DNA of 64,000 nucleotides from Sphingopyxis sp. H053 (GTDB lineage: Bacteria; Pseudomonadota; Alphaproteobacteria; Sphingomonadales; Sphingomonadaceae), in NCBI RefSeq assembly GCF_001468225.1, contig NZ_LNRU01000003.1, forward strand, positions 1 to 64,000, written 5' to 3'. The notes beneath the pieces were generated by a model. That model saw only the letters and a program-made list of their open reading frames with translations, was not told the DNA's origin and made no database searches. This document shows, piece by piece, positions 52,689-63,820 of this stretch. Position numbers and translations under genes: made by a program. Position 1 is the first letter of the stretch. Every line of letters begins with the position of its first letter.

Positions 52689-54239
52689 ATGCATCCCTCG
52701 ATCCATGCCCGCTCGACGCCCCACAAGCCCGCCCTGATCATGGCCGAAACGGGCGAGGCGCTGCGCTATTCCGATCTCGACCGCCGCTCGAACCAGGGCG
52801 CGCAGCTATTTAGGGCCCTCGGACTGGCTCCCGGCTCGACGATCGCGATGTGCCTTCCCAATTCGCCCGCTTTTTACGAGATCGCCTGGGCTGCCCAGCG
52901 TGCAGGCCTCTACTTCGTCACCATCTCCAACAAGCTCCAGGCTGACGAAGTCGAATATATATTGCGCGACAGCGGCGCCCGGATCTTCATCATTTCGGCC
53001 GCGCAAGGCGAGGTCGCGGCGGAAATCGCGCGACGCGACCTCGATATCGACCTGTTCGCAACAGGCGGCCGGATCGCAGGCTATCTCGATTTCGAGTCCG
53101 AGCGCAGTGCAATGCCCCCAGTCCCGGTCGCCGACGAACAGGCGGGCTATGACATGCTCTATTCGTCGGGCACGACGGGACGGCCGAAAGGCATCAAGCC
53201 GAGCCCGATCTGCGGCGAGGCCATCGACAAGCCGGACTCGGTCGTCATGGTGGCGACGCAACTCTACGGCGCGTCGGCGGACAGCATCTATCTCTGCCCT
53301 GCACCCATTTATCATGCGGCACCGCTCCGCTGGACGATGGCGATGATGCGCCTTGGCGCCACCGTCGTTCTCATGGAGCGCTTTGCACCCGAGACGGCGC
53401 TCGCCGCCATCGCGCGATACAAGGTGACGATTGCGCAATTCGTGCCGACCCATTTCATCCGCATGCTCAAGATGCCGGAGGGCGAGCGCGCCGCCCATGA
53501 CGTCTCGTCGCTGAGCACCGTGGTCCACGCCGCCGCCCCCTGCCCGGTCCCGGTCAAGGAAGCGATGATGGACTGGTTCGGTCCGATCATTCATGAATAT
53601 TACAGTGGATCCGAAGGCAATGGCGGGACCTTCATCGGGCCTCAGGAGTGGCTCGCTCACAAGGGCTCGGTCGGCAGGCCCCTGACGACGAAGCTCCACA
53701 TTTGCGACGAAGAAGGGCGGGAGCTTCCGCCTCGGCAGGAAGGCACGATCTATTTCAGCGGCGGGCCGCGGTTCGAGTATCACAACGACGCGGCCAAGAC
53801 CGACGAGTCGCGGCATGCGGAGGGATGGACGACGCTCGGCGACATCGGCTGGGTCGACGAGGAAGGCTATCTCTATCTCACCGACCGCAAGAGCTTCATG
53901 ATCATCTCGGGTGGGGTGAACATCTATCCGCAGGAGATCGAGAATCTGCTGGTGACACATCCAAAGGTCGCGGACGTCGCCGTGATCGGCGGACCGGACG
54001 AAGAGATGGGCGAGCGCGTGATCGCGGTCGTTCAGCCCGTCCATTGGTCCGACGCCGGTGACGCGCTTGCGGCCGAACTCATGGCGCTCGCGCGCGAGAA
54101 GCTCAGTCACGTCAAGGCACCTCGTCAGATCGACTTCTCGAAAGCGCTCCCCCGGCTCGACACCGGCAAGCTCTACAAACGCCTCATCCGCGACGAATAT
54201 TGGGCTAGGGACAAGGCTGCCGGAGCCGCATCGCGATGA
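52689..54239 (+). CDS. Acyl-CoA synthetase (AMP-forming)
   Basis: A 516-residue ANL ligase: YSSGTTGRPKGIKPSP (ATP loop), EYYSGSEGNG, GDIGWVDEEGYLYLTDRKS (hinge) and the lysine in LDTGKLYKRLIRDEYW. It activates a carboxylic acid made by the aldehyde dehydrogenases for beta-oxidation. It overlaps the next SDR gene by 4 bp (ATGA) and follows the alcohol dehydrogenase in the same operon. Confidence 0.92.
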   Translation: MHPSIHARSTPHKPALIMAETGEALRYSDLDRRSNQGAQLFRALGLAPGSTIAMCLPNSPAFYEIAWAAQRAGLYFVTISNKLQADEVEYILRDSGARIFIISAAQGEVAAEIARRDLDIDLFATGGRIAGYLDFESERSAMPPVPVADEQAGYDMLYSSGTTGRPKGIKPSPICGEAIDKPDSVVMVATQLYGASADSIYLCPAPIYHAAPLRWTMAMMRLGATVVLMERFAPETALAAIARYKVTIAQFVPTHFIRMLKMPEGERAAHDVSSLSTVVHAAAPCPVPVKEAMMDWFGPIIHEYYSGSEGNGGTFIGPQEWLAHKGSVGRPLTTKLHICDEEGRELPPRQEGTIYFSGGPRFEYHNDAAKTDESRHAEGWTTLGDIGWVDEEGYLYLTDRKSFMIISGGVNIYPQEIENLLVTHPKVADVAVIGGPDEEMGERVIAVVQPVHWSDAGDALAAELMALAREKLSHVKAPRQIDFSKALPRLDTGKLYKRLIRDEYWARDKAAGAASR

Positions 54240-55009
54240 CCGCCGCTCCGAAGGATGCCTCGCTTCTCGCGGGCCAGTCTGCTATCGTCACCGGGGCCTC
54301 GTCGGGGCTCGGCTACCGCTTTGCCAAAACGCTCGCAGCGGCGGGTGCCGCCGTTACGGTCGTCGGCCGACGTATCGAACGCCTCGAAGCGCTGGTCGCC
54401 GAGATAGAGACGGCGGGCGGCAGAGCGACCGCCGTCGCAGCCGATGTCGCTGACCCGGGGCAAATCGTCGAGGCGGTCGACAAGGCGCAGGCGGCTTTCG
54501 GACCAACCGGGATCCTCATCAACAACGCCGGCATTCCCGATGCGCAGCTCGCAACGCGCATGCCGCTCGATCTCATCGATCGCGTGCTCGACGTGAACGT
54601 GCGTGCGCCCTTCCTCTTCGCGCGCGAGGTTGCAACGCGGCTCATCGAGGCCAGGCAACATGGGCGGATCGTCAATATAGCCTCGATAGCGGCCTTTGTG
54701 GCGCCCAGGCAGGGCGCCGCCCTTTACGCGACGAGCAAGGCTGCGGTCGTGCGGATGAGCGAAGCCCTGGCGATCGAATGGGCGCGCTTTCATATCAACG
54801 TCAATTGCATTGCCCCGGGCTCGTTCGATTCCGAGATGATGGACGGGATGCGGTCCCGGACCGGCGACGCCTTTATCGGCACCTTTCCGCGCAAGCGGCT
54901 GGGTTTGCCGGAGCAACTTGACTCAAGCTTGCTCTATTTGGTGTCGCCCGCCTCGGAAGCGGTCACCGGGACGATCCTCAAGGTCGACGACGGCCAGTTC
55001 CTGCGCTGA
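54236..55009 (+). CDS. Short-chain dehydrogenase/reductase
   Basis: A 257-residue SDR: VTGASSGLGYRFAK, NNAGIPDAQ, active-site YATSKAAVV and C-terminal VTGTILKVDDGQFLR. Third gene of the operon with alcohol dehydrogenase and ligase, coupled by ATGA. Likely a 3-hydroxyacyl-CoA or cyclic-alcohol dehydrogenase; it is convergent with a very similar SDR at 55066, so the two could be ancient duplicates. Confidence 0.92.
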   Translation: MTAAPKDASLLAGQSAIVTGASSGLGYRFAKTLAAAGAAVTVVGRRIERLEALVAEIETAGGRATAVAADVADPGQIVEAVDKAQAAFGPTGILINNAGIPDAQLATRMPLDLIDRVLDVNVRAPFLFAREVATRLIEARQHGRIVNIASIAAFVAPRQGAALYATSKAAVVRMSEALAIEWARFHINVNCIAPGSFDSEMMDGMRSRTGDAFIGTFPRKRLGLPEQLDSSLLYLVSPASEAVTGTILKVDDGQFLR

Positions 55010-55065
55010 CCGCATGCTTAACGACCTCCGGAGCCAAAGCGGGAGAGGCAAGTCGCAAGGATGTC

Positions 55066-55842
55066 TCATAGCGATTGTCCATCATCGACGGTGATGACCG
55101 TACCGGTTATCCCGAGCGATGCGTCCGAGCAGAGAAACAGCAACGGCGCGTGGAGATCGCTCGCCGGGCGCAAGCGGGCGCGCGGAAAGGAAGCGATATA
55201 TGCCTGCCCCGCTTCGCTTCCGACCATCTCCGCCGTCATCTCGGACTCAAAATAGCCAGGCTGGATGACATTCACATTGATGCCGCGCCGCGCCCATTCG
55301 CGCGCAAATGCCTTGGCCATATGGCGCGCAGCGGCCTTGGTCGCGCCGTAAACGGACGCCGCGGGCAGCGCCCGCTCGGCCGTAATGGAGCCGATGATGA
55401 CGACTCGGCCATGCTCGCGCTCGCGGCTTCCCGCTGCCACGAGCCGCCGCGCTCCTTCGGTGGCGGTCAGGAAGGCGCCCCGGACGTTGACAGCGAGCAG
55501 ATCGTCGACATGCGAGGCGGTGAGGTGCAGGGCCGCGTTATCGCTCGCGATACCCGCATTGGCGACAATCGTGTCGACAGTTCCGAAAGCTGCCTCGGCT
55601 GCATCATAGGCCGCTATTGTCGAGGCTTCGTCCGTGACATCGAGGGCCACGGCGAGCGCCTCGCCGCCCTGCCCCCTGATCGCATCGACCTCTGCCTCGA
55701 GCCGGTCGACACGCCGCGCCGCAAGGACCACCTTAGCGCCGGCCTCAGCGAGCACGCGCGCAAAGCCCGCGCCAAGTCCGGACGAAGCGCCGGTCACGAG
55801 CGCCACGCGCCCGGTCAGATCAAAAGCTGTCGCCACACCCAT
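55066..55842 (-). CDS. Short-chain dehydrogenase/reductase
   Basis: A 258-residue SDR: LVTGASSGLGAGFARVLAE, VANAGIASDN, active-site YGATKAAARH, C-terminus ITGTVITVDDGQSL. The ending and middle (INVNVIQPGYFESEM) closely mirror the SDR at 54236, facing it. It follows the thiolase-crotonase gene by 33 bp on the same strand and probably supplies a hydroxyacyl-CoA dehydrogenation step. Confidence 0.92.
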   Translation of the reverse strand: MGVATAFDLTGRVALVTGASSGLGAGFARVLAEAGAKVVLAARRVDRLEAEVDAIRGQGGEALAVALDVTDEASTIAAYDAAEAAFGTVDTIVANAGIASDNAALHLTASHVDDLLAVNVRGAFLTATEGARRLVAAGSREREHGRVVIIGSITAERALPAASVYGATKAAARHMAKAFAREWARRGINVNVIQPGYFESEMTAEMVGSEAGQAYIASFPRARLRPASDLHAPLLFLCSDASLGITGTVITVDDGQSL

Positions 55843-55875
55843 TCCCCCTCTCCTTCCCGGCAGACCCCGAGAAAC

Positions 55876-58203
55876 CTATCGGCCCTTCCAGACCGGTGGC
55901 CGCTTCTGGGCGAACGCGAGCGGCCCCTCGCGCACATCGTCCGACCGGAAGAGCGCTCCGATCGCCGGATATCGCGTCTGGTTCCCATAGGCGGCCGCGA
56001 GGTCGCTTTCGTCCAAGCCTTTCATGACGGCCTCCTTCGAAGCCCGGATCGACATCGGGCTGCACGCGGCGATGTCATCGGCCCAACGCCGCGCCGCTGC
56101 GAGCAGTTCGTCTTGCGGCACCACTTCATTGACGAAGCCAAGCGACAGACCTTCAGCGGCCGATACGCGGCGGGCGGTGAGGATCATGCCCATGGCCTGC
56201 TTGAGGCCGATCTGCCGAGGCAGACGGTGGAGCCCCCCCGCAAGAGCGGCGAGGCCAACCTTGGGCTCGGGAAGAGCGAAAACGGCGCCTTCGGCCGCGA
56301 TGATGAGGTCGCAGGCCAATGCAATCTCGAAGCCGCCACCCATGGCAATACCATTTACCGCGGCGATGACGGGCTTGTTGTTGTCCCAGCGCGCGGTGAG
56401 GCCGGCAAATCCCTTGGTCGGTGTCTCGAGCGGCAACCCCGCAGCCATCGACTGCGCGGTGAACTTGAGGTCATTACCCGACGAAAAGGCCTTGTCACCG
56501 GCCCCCGTCAGGATGGCCACCCACTGATCGGGATCAGCCTGGAAGTCGTCGAAAACCTCGGCCAGCTCCTCGTTCGCATATGGCGTCAACGCATTCATCG
56601 CGTCGGGGCGGTTGATCGTGACCAGAGTGATCGGCCCGTCGCGCTCGACGAGACAGAAGCGGCGCGGTGCCGCGCGCCGGTCGCGCTTCTCGCCTGCCTC
56701 CCATATCCGGGCGCCAAAGGCATCGGTGCGGATATGGCCGGACGTGCCGATGGGATTGGCGTCGAGCGAGGAGAGGACCAAGATCGATCGATCATCGTCA
56801 CGCCGCACCTTCGCGATCGTTCGCTGGCCATCTGCGGTGCGCGCGATCACGACGCCGTGGAGGACCTCGCCCTTCGGCGTATAAATGATCGTGTGCGTTT
56901 CGACGGTGGCAGCGCCCTCATAGGTCTCTGTAAATTCGGGCACGGAGCCGCGCAACGCGTCCGCCCTGGCCTGAACCGAATAGTCCGGGCTCAAAGTCTT
57001 TTCCGGGGGCCGCGTCGAGATCAACAGCGCATGATGTTTGGATACGACGCCACCCTGGCCGTAGAGAAGGCCTGTGGTTCCCTTTCCGGCCCGCAGCTCC
57101 CGGACCATCGCGCAGACGCCGTGGCTCATATAATTGTTCATCGGGCCGCCAAAGAAGGTCAGCCCGCCGGTCACCGTCGGCTTGACGTCCGGCCGCAGCT
57201 TCAGCGTCTTGAGCGCCATCTTGGGCACAATCGGAAAGCAGCTGTACAGTTCCGCCAGATCGATCGCGGAGGCATCGCCGCCAGCGATCTCGACTGCCTG
57301 CTCCAGAACCACGCGCTGCGCGGTCGACTGGTCATAGCGGTCGCGTTCCAGATAATCCCCGGGCTCCTGCGCTGCCGCGCCATCCCAGATATAGATCAGC
57401 CGCTCTTCGGGAATCCCGTTGGCGAGGGCCCATTCGAGGCTTGCCACGACGATCGCGGCCGCCTGGTTGACCGAAGGGTTCGCGACCATGAGCTTGGGAT
57501 AGGGAAAGGCCACCAGCCGGTTGCTCTCCGAAGGCGTGCCGATCTCTGCCGCTCCCGGCGCGGAACGCAACCATGCGGTTTCATTGGACGCGGCTACCTT
57601 GGCATAGTCCGCCCAGAGTTCGGCGGCAGCGGCGCGGCCCTCGGCCGGGGTCTGCCCGCGGGCGGCCTGGAAGGCGTTCTCATAGAGCGGGTAGATATGA
57701 ACGGGCGCAGTCATTCCGAGCTTTTTCGAGGCCTTGCGCATCGGAAGCGAGGCGAAGTCGACCGCGACGGTTTCCTCTTTGGGAGCGAGCGGGGTCCAGT
57801 CGAGCTTCGCCTTGGCCTTGCGCGCCTTGCCCATCGCATTGACGGCCTCACCGCCCACGATCGCGGCAACGGCGCTGTCACCCCGCGCGATACGGAGTGC
57901 TGCCTCGTGCAGGAGGCGAATAGGCGTTTCGCCGCCCATGCTGGCATTTTGGGCACGGGCGGGGCCGATCGAGAGCTTCTCGCAAAGAAGAGCTACGGGG
58001 TCGCGGTAGCGCCAGGTGACCTGTCCGACGAGATCCATCGAGTCCAGCGCGCCGAGAACGGCCGGCGTTTCCGCCGCCGCGCGGCGCAGCGCTTCTGCCA
58101 TCAGCGCCACAGGTTCGAGCGCCTTGCCCGGGTCATCCGGGCGATCCACAATCTCGCCGACGGCGATGATCACGGGCGTCTGCGCTGCTGCTGTCCCTTT
58201 CAT
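55876..58203 (-). CDS. Fusion of thiolase-like/OB protein and enoyl-CoA hydratase
   Basis: A 775-residue two-part protein. Residues ~1-430 are an SCP2-type thiolase-like domain (VGGEAVNAMGKARKA, ELYSCFPIVPKMALKTL with the candidate Cys, GQGGVVSKHHALLIS with His), ~430-500 an OB-like tail (THTIIYTPKGEVLHGVVIAR), and ~515-775 a complete crotonase (GAGDKAFSSGND, GGGFEIALACDLIIA, LPEPKVGLAALAGG) with both Glu. A hydratase or retro-aldol/hydrolase fused to a thiolase would channel beta-oxidation intermediates. Operator i lies 98 bp upstream. ATG 58203 follows GGGAGA. Confidence 0.88.
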   Translation of the reverse strand: MKGTAAAQTPVIIAVGEIVDRPDDPGKALEPVALMAEALRRAAAETPAVLGALDSMDLVGQVTWRYRDPVALLCEKLSIGPARAQNASMGGETPIRLLHEAALRIARGDSAVAAIVGGEAVNAMGKARKAKAKLDWTPLAPKEETVAVDFASLPMRKASKKLGMTAPVHIYPLYENAFQAARGQTPAEGRAAAAELWADYAKVAASNETAWLRSAPGAAEIGTPSESNRLVAFPYPKLMVANPSVNQAAAIVVASLEWALANGIPEERLIYIWDGAAAQEPGDYLERDRYDQSTAQRVVLEQAVEIAGGDASAIDLAELYSCFPIVPKMALKTLKLRPDVKPTVTGGLTFFGGPMNNYMSHGVCAMVRELRAGKGTTGLLYGQGGVVSKHHALLISTRPPEKTLSPDYSVQARADALRGSVPEFTETYEGAATVETHTIIYTPKGEVLHGVVIARTADGQRTIAKVRRDDDRSILVLSSLDANPIGTSGHIRTDAFGARIWEAGEKRDRRAAPRRFCLVERDGPITLVTINRPDAMNALTPYANEELAEVFDDFQADPDQWVAILTGAGDKAFSSGNDLKFTAQSMAAGLPLETPTKGFAGLTARWDNNKPVIAAVNGIAMGGGFEIALACDLIIAAEGAVFALPEPKVGLAALAGGLHRLPRQIGLKQAMGMILTARRVSAAEGLSLGFVNEVVPQDELLAAARRWADDIAACSPMSIRASKEAVMKGLDESDLAAAYGNQTRYPAIGALFRSDDVREGPLAFAQKRPPVWKGR

Positions 58204-58300
58204 CTCAGCTGTCTCCCATCCTTATACGTCCGGCTCGCCACTTGCGCGCGCAGCGTCTTCCTAAAACCGATCGATAGGCAAGCGGACGTCAGGTGGCAAG

Positions 58301-58316
58301 TTAATTGGTCAATTGA
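58301..58316. promoter_or_regulatory. TetR-type operator copy i
   Basis: TTAATTGGTCAATTGA, central between the divergent thiolase-crotonase (98 bp) and DUF3237 (91 bp) starts. Confidence 0.75.
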
Positions 58317-58407
58317 TTATTATCGCGGCCCGTCTTAGGATGCGACGCTGCCCGCTTCCAAACGACAGCCCGTAGCAGCCGAGCATTCCAACTTGATGGA
58401 GAAGAGC

Positions 58408-58911
58408 ATGCACCTTGAACCCCTGCTGCGCATGCGCGTCGATCTGGGCAACCGCTATCCGATCGGACCGATACCAAAGGGTCGCCGCAACGTGTGGCAG
58501 CTGGGCGGCGGCACCGTCGAAGGCCCACGTATCAAGGGCACGGTCGCGCCTGTCGGAGGCGAGTTCGAGTTGATCGACCAGGAGGGCGTCTTTCACATCG
58601 ACGTTCGGCTCGTCATCGTCACCCACGACATGGCGAACATCTTCGTCCAATATTTCGGGGTCGCCAACACGACGCCGCAGGCTGCGGCCAAATACAAGGC
58701 CGGCGAGACGGTCGATTTCGGCGAGACCTATTTTGCGACGCAGCCCCGCTTCGAAACCAGCCACGCGCGCTATTCCTGGCTGAACCATGTGATGGCGGTC
58801 GCCGAGGGTCGGGGGGACGGGAGGGCCGTCGAATATCTCATGTACCAATGCGTCCCCGATCAGTCGATTGGTCTGGCGCGCGCGGACAGCGTGTTCAGAT
58901 TCGACGGCTAG
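58408..58911 (+). CDS. DUF3237 family protein
   Basis: A 167-residue protein matching the DUF3237 beta-barrel pattern: MHLEPLLRMRVDLGNRYPIG, GGGTVEGPRIKGTVAPVGGE, and TPRFETSHARYSWLNH-like C-terminal residues (TQPRFETSHARYSWLN). ATG 58408 has a GGAG site. These proteins are frequent in aromatic, lignin and terpenoid degradation clusters but their reaction is not established. It is under operator i and convergent with the coniferyl-aldehyde-type dehydrogenase gene. Confidence 0.82.
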   Translation: MHLEPLLRMRVDLGNRYPIGPIPKGRRNVWQLGGGTVEGPRIKGTVAPVGGEFELIDQEGVFHIDVRLVIVTHDMANIFVQYFGVANTTPQAAAKYKAGETVDFGETYFATQPRFETSHARYSWLNHVMAVAEGRGDGRAVEYLMYQCVPDQSIGLARADSVFRFDG

Positions 58912-58917
58912 CTCCTT

Positions 58918-60387
58918 CTACCGGGCGCCCGCTCCGATCTGCTTGTCGACGAAGGCGCGAAGCTTGGCGCCATAGGGCGGCCTGAAAAGCTTCATCGGCC
59001 CCAGATCCCTGCCGAGCTGAGTGTGGATCGCCTTGCGATGGCTGAATTCGCGAAAGCCGTCGATCCCGTGATAGGCACCCATACCCGAAGGCCCGATGCC
59101 GCCGAAAGGCAGATTTTCCTGCGCGCAATGCATGATCACGTCATTGACGCACACACCGCCCGAGGTCGTGGCATCGATGATGCGATCGCGTTCGCCCGCT
59201 TCCGATCCAAAATAGTAAAGCGCAAGCGGCCGGTCGTGCGCATTGATCTCCGCCACAACCTCCTCGGCGCTGTCATATGCAACGACCGGCAGAAGCGGCC
59301 CGAATATCTCGTCCTGCATCACCGCCATGTCGCGGGTCGCATCGAGAATGAGTGTCGGAGGTATCCGGCGATGCTCCTGCTGTTCGAACGTCTCGCCAGC
59401 GGGGTTGATCTCGACGATCGTGGCACCCTTCTCACGCGCGTCCGCGACATAGCCGCGCACGCGCTCGAAGTGCCTGTCCGATATCATGGCCGTGTAGTCA
59501 GGATTATCCTTGAGGGAGCCGAACATCGCCTCGGTCGCCTGCCGTGCCTCGGTGACAAAGCTGTCGCGTAGCCCACGAGGCACGAATATATGATCAGGCG
59601 CCAGGCATATTTGACCGGCGTTCAGGGTTTTTCCGGCCATGATCCGCGCTGCGGCGACGGGCATGTCCACGCTCGCACCGAGGATCACAGGGCTCTTCCC
59701 GCCAAGCTCGAGCGTCAGGGGCACGAGATTCTCCGCCGCAGCGCGCATCACATGCTTTGCGACCGAGCCGGCGCCGGTGAATATCAGGTGATCGAAGGGC
59801 AACGCCGCGAAGGCGGCCCCCACATCGGCACCGCCTGTCACGACCGCGACCTCGTCGGGCGCGAAATATTCGGCGATCGATTGCTGGAGCAGATCCGACG
59901 TTCGCGGCGTGAATTCCGACGGCTTGATCAGCGCCCGGTTCCCGGCGGCCAGAACGCCGGCAAGCGGAGAGAAGACGAGACCCACCGGAAAGTTCCACGG
60001 CGCAATGATGCCGATCACGCCTTTGGGCTGGAACCGGATTTCCGACCGGGCGCCGAAGAGGCCGAGCAACCTCGGTTCGACCGGCCGTCGTTCGCTGCGC
60101 ATCCATTTACGCAGATTGGCCCGACAGTCGCGCAGCGCGCCAAGCGGACTCATGATGTCGGTGATAGCCGATGCATGGCGCGACCGGTTGCCGAAATCGG
60201 CATTGATTGCCTCTTCGAACCGCGCGGAATAGTCGCGAAGCAAGGCAGCACAGCGATCGAGCCGGTCAATACGCAACTCCGCGCTCGCCTGACCGTCTGC
60301 AATATGGGCCTTGCGCTGGCGCTGCAGCATCTGCTCGAGAGCAGCGCTATCGGTAGCCATCGTGTCAGCGCGTAAGCTCTTGGTCAT
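58918..60387 (-). CDS. Aldehyde dehydrogenase, coniferyl aldehyde dehydrogenase type
   Basis: A 489-residue class 3-like ALDH. IAPWNFPVGLVFSPLAGVLA, FTGAGSVAKHVM, TLELGGKSPVIL (Glu) and NAGQICLAPDHIFVP (Cys) are present; the ending SHRKAIHTQLGRDLG is typical of the short fatty/coniferyl ALDH group, which oxidises bulky or allylic aldehydes with NAD(P). ATG 60387 follows GGAAGG. It heads a minus-strand group together with the acyl-CoA dehydrogenases. Confidence 0.9.
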   Translation of the reverse strand: MTKSLRADTMATDSAALEQMLQRQRKAHIADGQASAELRIDRLDRCAALLRDYSARFEEAINADFGNRSRHASAITDIMSPLGALRDCRANLRKWMRSERRPVEPRLLGLFGARSEIRFQPKGVIGIIAPWNFPVGLVFSPLAGVLAAGNRALIKPSEFTPRTSDLLQQSIAEYFAPDEVAVVTGGADVGAAFAALPFDHLIFTGAGSVAKHVMRAAAENLVPLTLELGGKSPVILGASVDMPVAAARIMAGKTLNAGQICLAPDHIFVPRGLRDSFVTEARQATEAMFGSLKDNPDYTAMISDRHFERVRGYVADAREKGATIVEINPAGETFEQQEHRRIPPTLILDATRDMAVMQDEIFGPLLPVVAYDSAEEVVAEINAHDRPLALYYFGSEAGERDRIIDATTSGGVCVNDVIMHCAQENLPFGGIGPSGMGAYHGIDGFREFSHRKAIHTQLGRDLGPMKLFRPPYGAKLRAFVDKQIGAGAR

Positions 60388-60439
60388 TTTTCGTACCTTC
60401 CATAGCTTCTGAAACAGGAAGCTGACGCTTCCCCCCTGT

Positions 60440-61546
60440 TCACGCAGCGGCGACTACCCTGCCGATTTCACGCAGATGATAGTCCGTGTTGCCGAACAGA
60501 CCGTCGATCGTGAGAATATGTTTGAGGTAATGACCGACCGGAAGCTCGTCGGTCATGCCGATGCCGCCGTGGATTTGTACGGCCCCCTGCGCGATCTCGC
60601 GCCCCAGCCTGCCAACCTGCGCCTTCAATACCGAAATATCCCGGCTCGTTGCCCGTCCGCTGTCGGCCAGCGCCGCGATATAGAGAAGCGACGCTCGCGC
60701 CTTGACATAGGCAATTTTCATATCGGCGAGCCGGTGCGCGATCGCTTGAAAGCTTCCGATCGGCCGACCGAATTGCTCGCGCGTGCCCGCGAAGTCTGCG
60801 GTGGTTGCCATCAGGACGGCCATGGCCCCGACGGCTTCGGCTGCGAGTGCGAGCCGGGCATCCGCGAGCAAGGCCTCCAGCGCCGCATCGGCGCCCGCCA
60901 TGATGGCAGCCCTGTCGACCGCGACGTCATGGAGCAGGATATCCGCAACGGGCCTGCCATCGAGCGCGCGATATCGCCGCACTTCGATGCCTTCGGCATC
61001 GGCGGGCACTGCGGCCAGGCAGACCGCCTTCGTCTCCGAGAGCGCCGAGATGAGCAGCACCCCTGCTTCTCCGCCTCCAAGAACGAGCTTCTTGCTACCC
61101 CGGATGCGCGGACCGGCCTCACCTTCATAGAGTTTGGTCGACAGCGTCGAAGAGGCGCCGGTGCCGCTACCTTCCTCATGGGCGAAGGCGCCGCGCAAAG
61201 CTCCGGTGCCAATATCGGCAATCCATTGCGGCACCGGTCCCGCGGGATCGAAGCGAGCGAGCGCCCGGCCCGTGAGGATCACCGAGGGAAGCAAAGGCTC
61301 GATGACCAGATGGCGACCGAAGAGCTCCGATATCGCCACAATGTCGGAGGCCGAACCGCCCAGTCCCCCGCAGGCTTCGGGAAGCGGCATCGCGACAATC
61401 CCCATATCGACGAGTTCGCTCCAGATTCCGGTTTCCGCCTGACCAGCCATGATGCGTCGGCGCAATTCAAAGGCGTAACGCTGATCGAGCAGCCGGGAGA
61501 GGCTGTCGCGGAGCATGACCTGCTCATCGGAGAATTCGAAATTCAT
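60440..61546 (-). CDS. Acyl-CoA dehydrogenase (FadE-like small subunit type)
   Basis: A 368-residue flavoprotein beginning MNFEFSDEQVMLRDSLSRLL. LPEACGGLGGSASDIVAISE, FGRPIGSFQAIAHRLADMKI and IHGGIGMTDELPVGHYLK are ACAD signatures; the central FAD region is divergent (AFAHEEGSGTG rather than TEPxAGSD). Such divergent chains pair with a canonical chain as alpha2beta2 heterotetramers in steroid and terpenoid side-chain oxidation. The gene directly upstream in the operon (11 bp gap) encodes that canonical partner. Confidence 0.9.
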   Translation of the reverse strand: MNFEFSDEQVMLRDSLSRLLDQRYAFELRRRIMAGQAETGIWSELVDMGIVAMPLPEACGGLGGSASDIVAISELFGRHLVIEPLLPSVILTGRALARFDPAGPVPQWIADIGTGALRGAFAHEEGSGTGASSTLSTKLYEGEAGPRIRGSKKLVLGGGEAGVLLISALSETKAVCLAAVPADAEGIEVRRYRALDGRPVADILLHDVAVDRAAIMAGADAALEALLADARLALAAEAVGAMAVLMATTADFAGTREQFGRPIGSFQAIAHRLADMKIAYVKARASLLYIAALADSGRATSRDISVLKAQVGRLGREIAQGAVQIHGGIGMTDELPVGHYLKHILTIDGLFGNTDYHLREIGRVVAAA

Positions 61547-61556
61547 GGGCTCTGCC

Positions 61557-63820
<2,264 letters not shown>

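Noticed and set aside
55075..58338. A 1087-codon plus-strand open frame
   Set aside because: It is antisense to the SDR and thiolase-crotonase genes, which have clear catalytic motifs; high GC content removes stops from the opposite strand.
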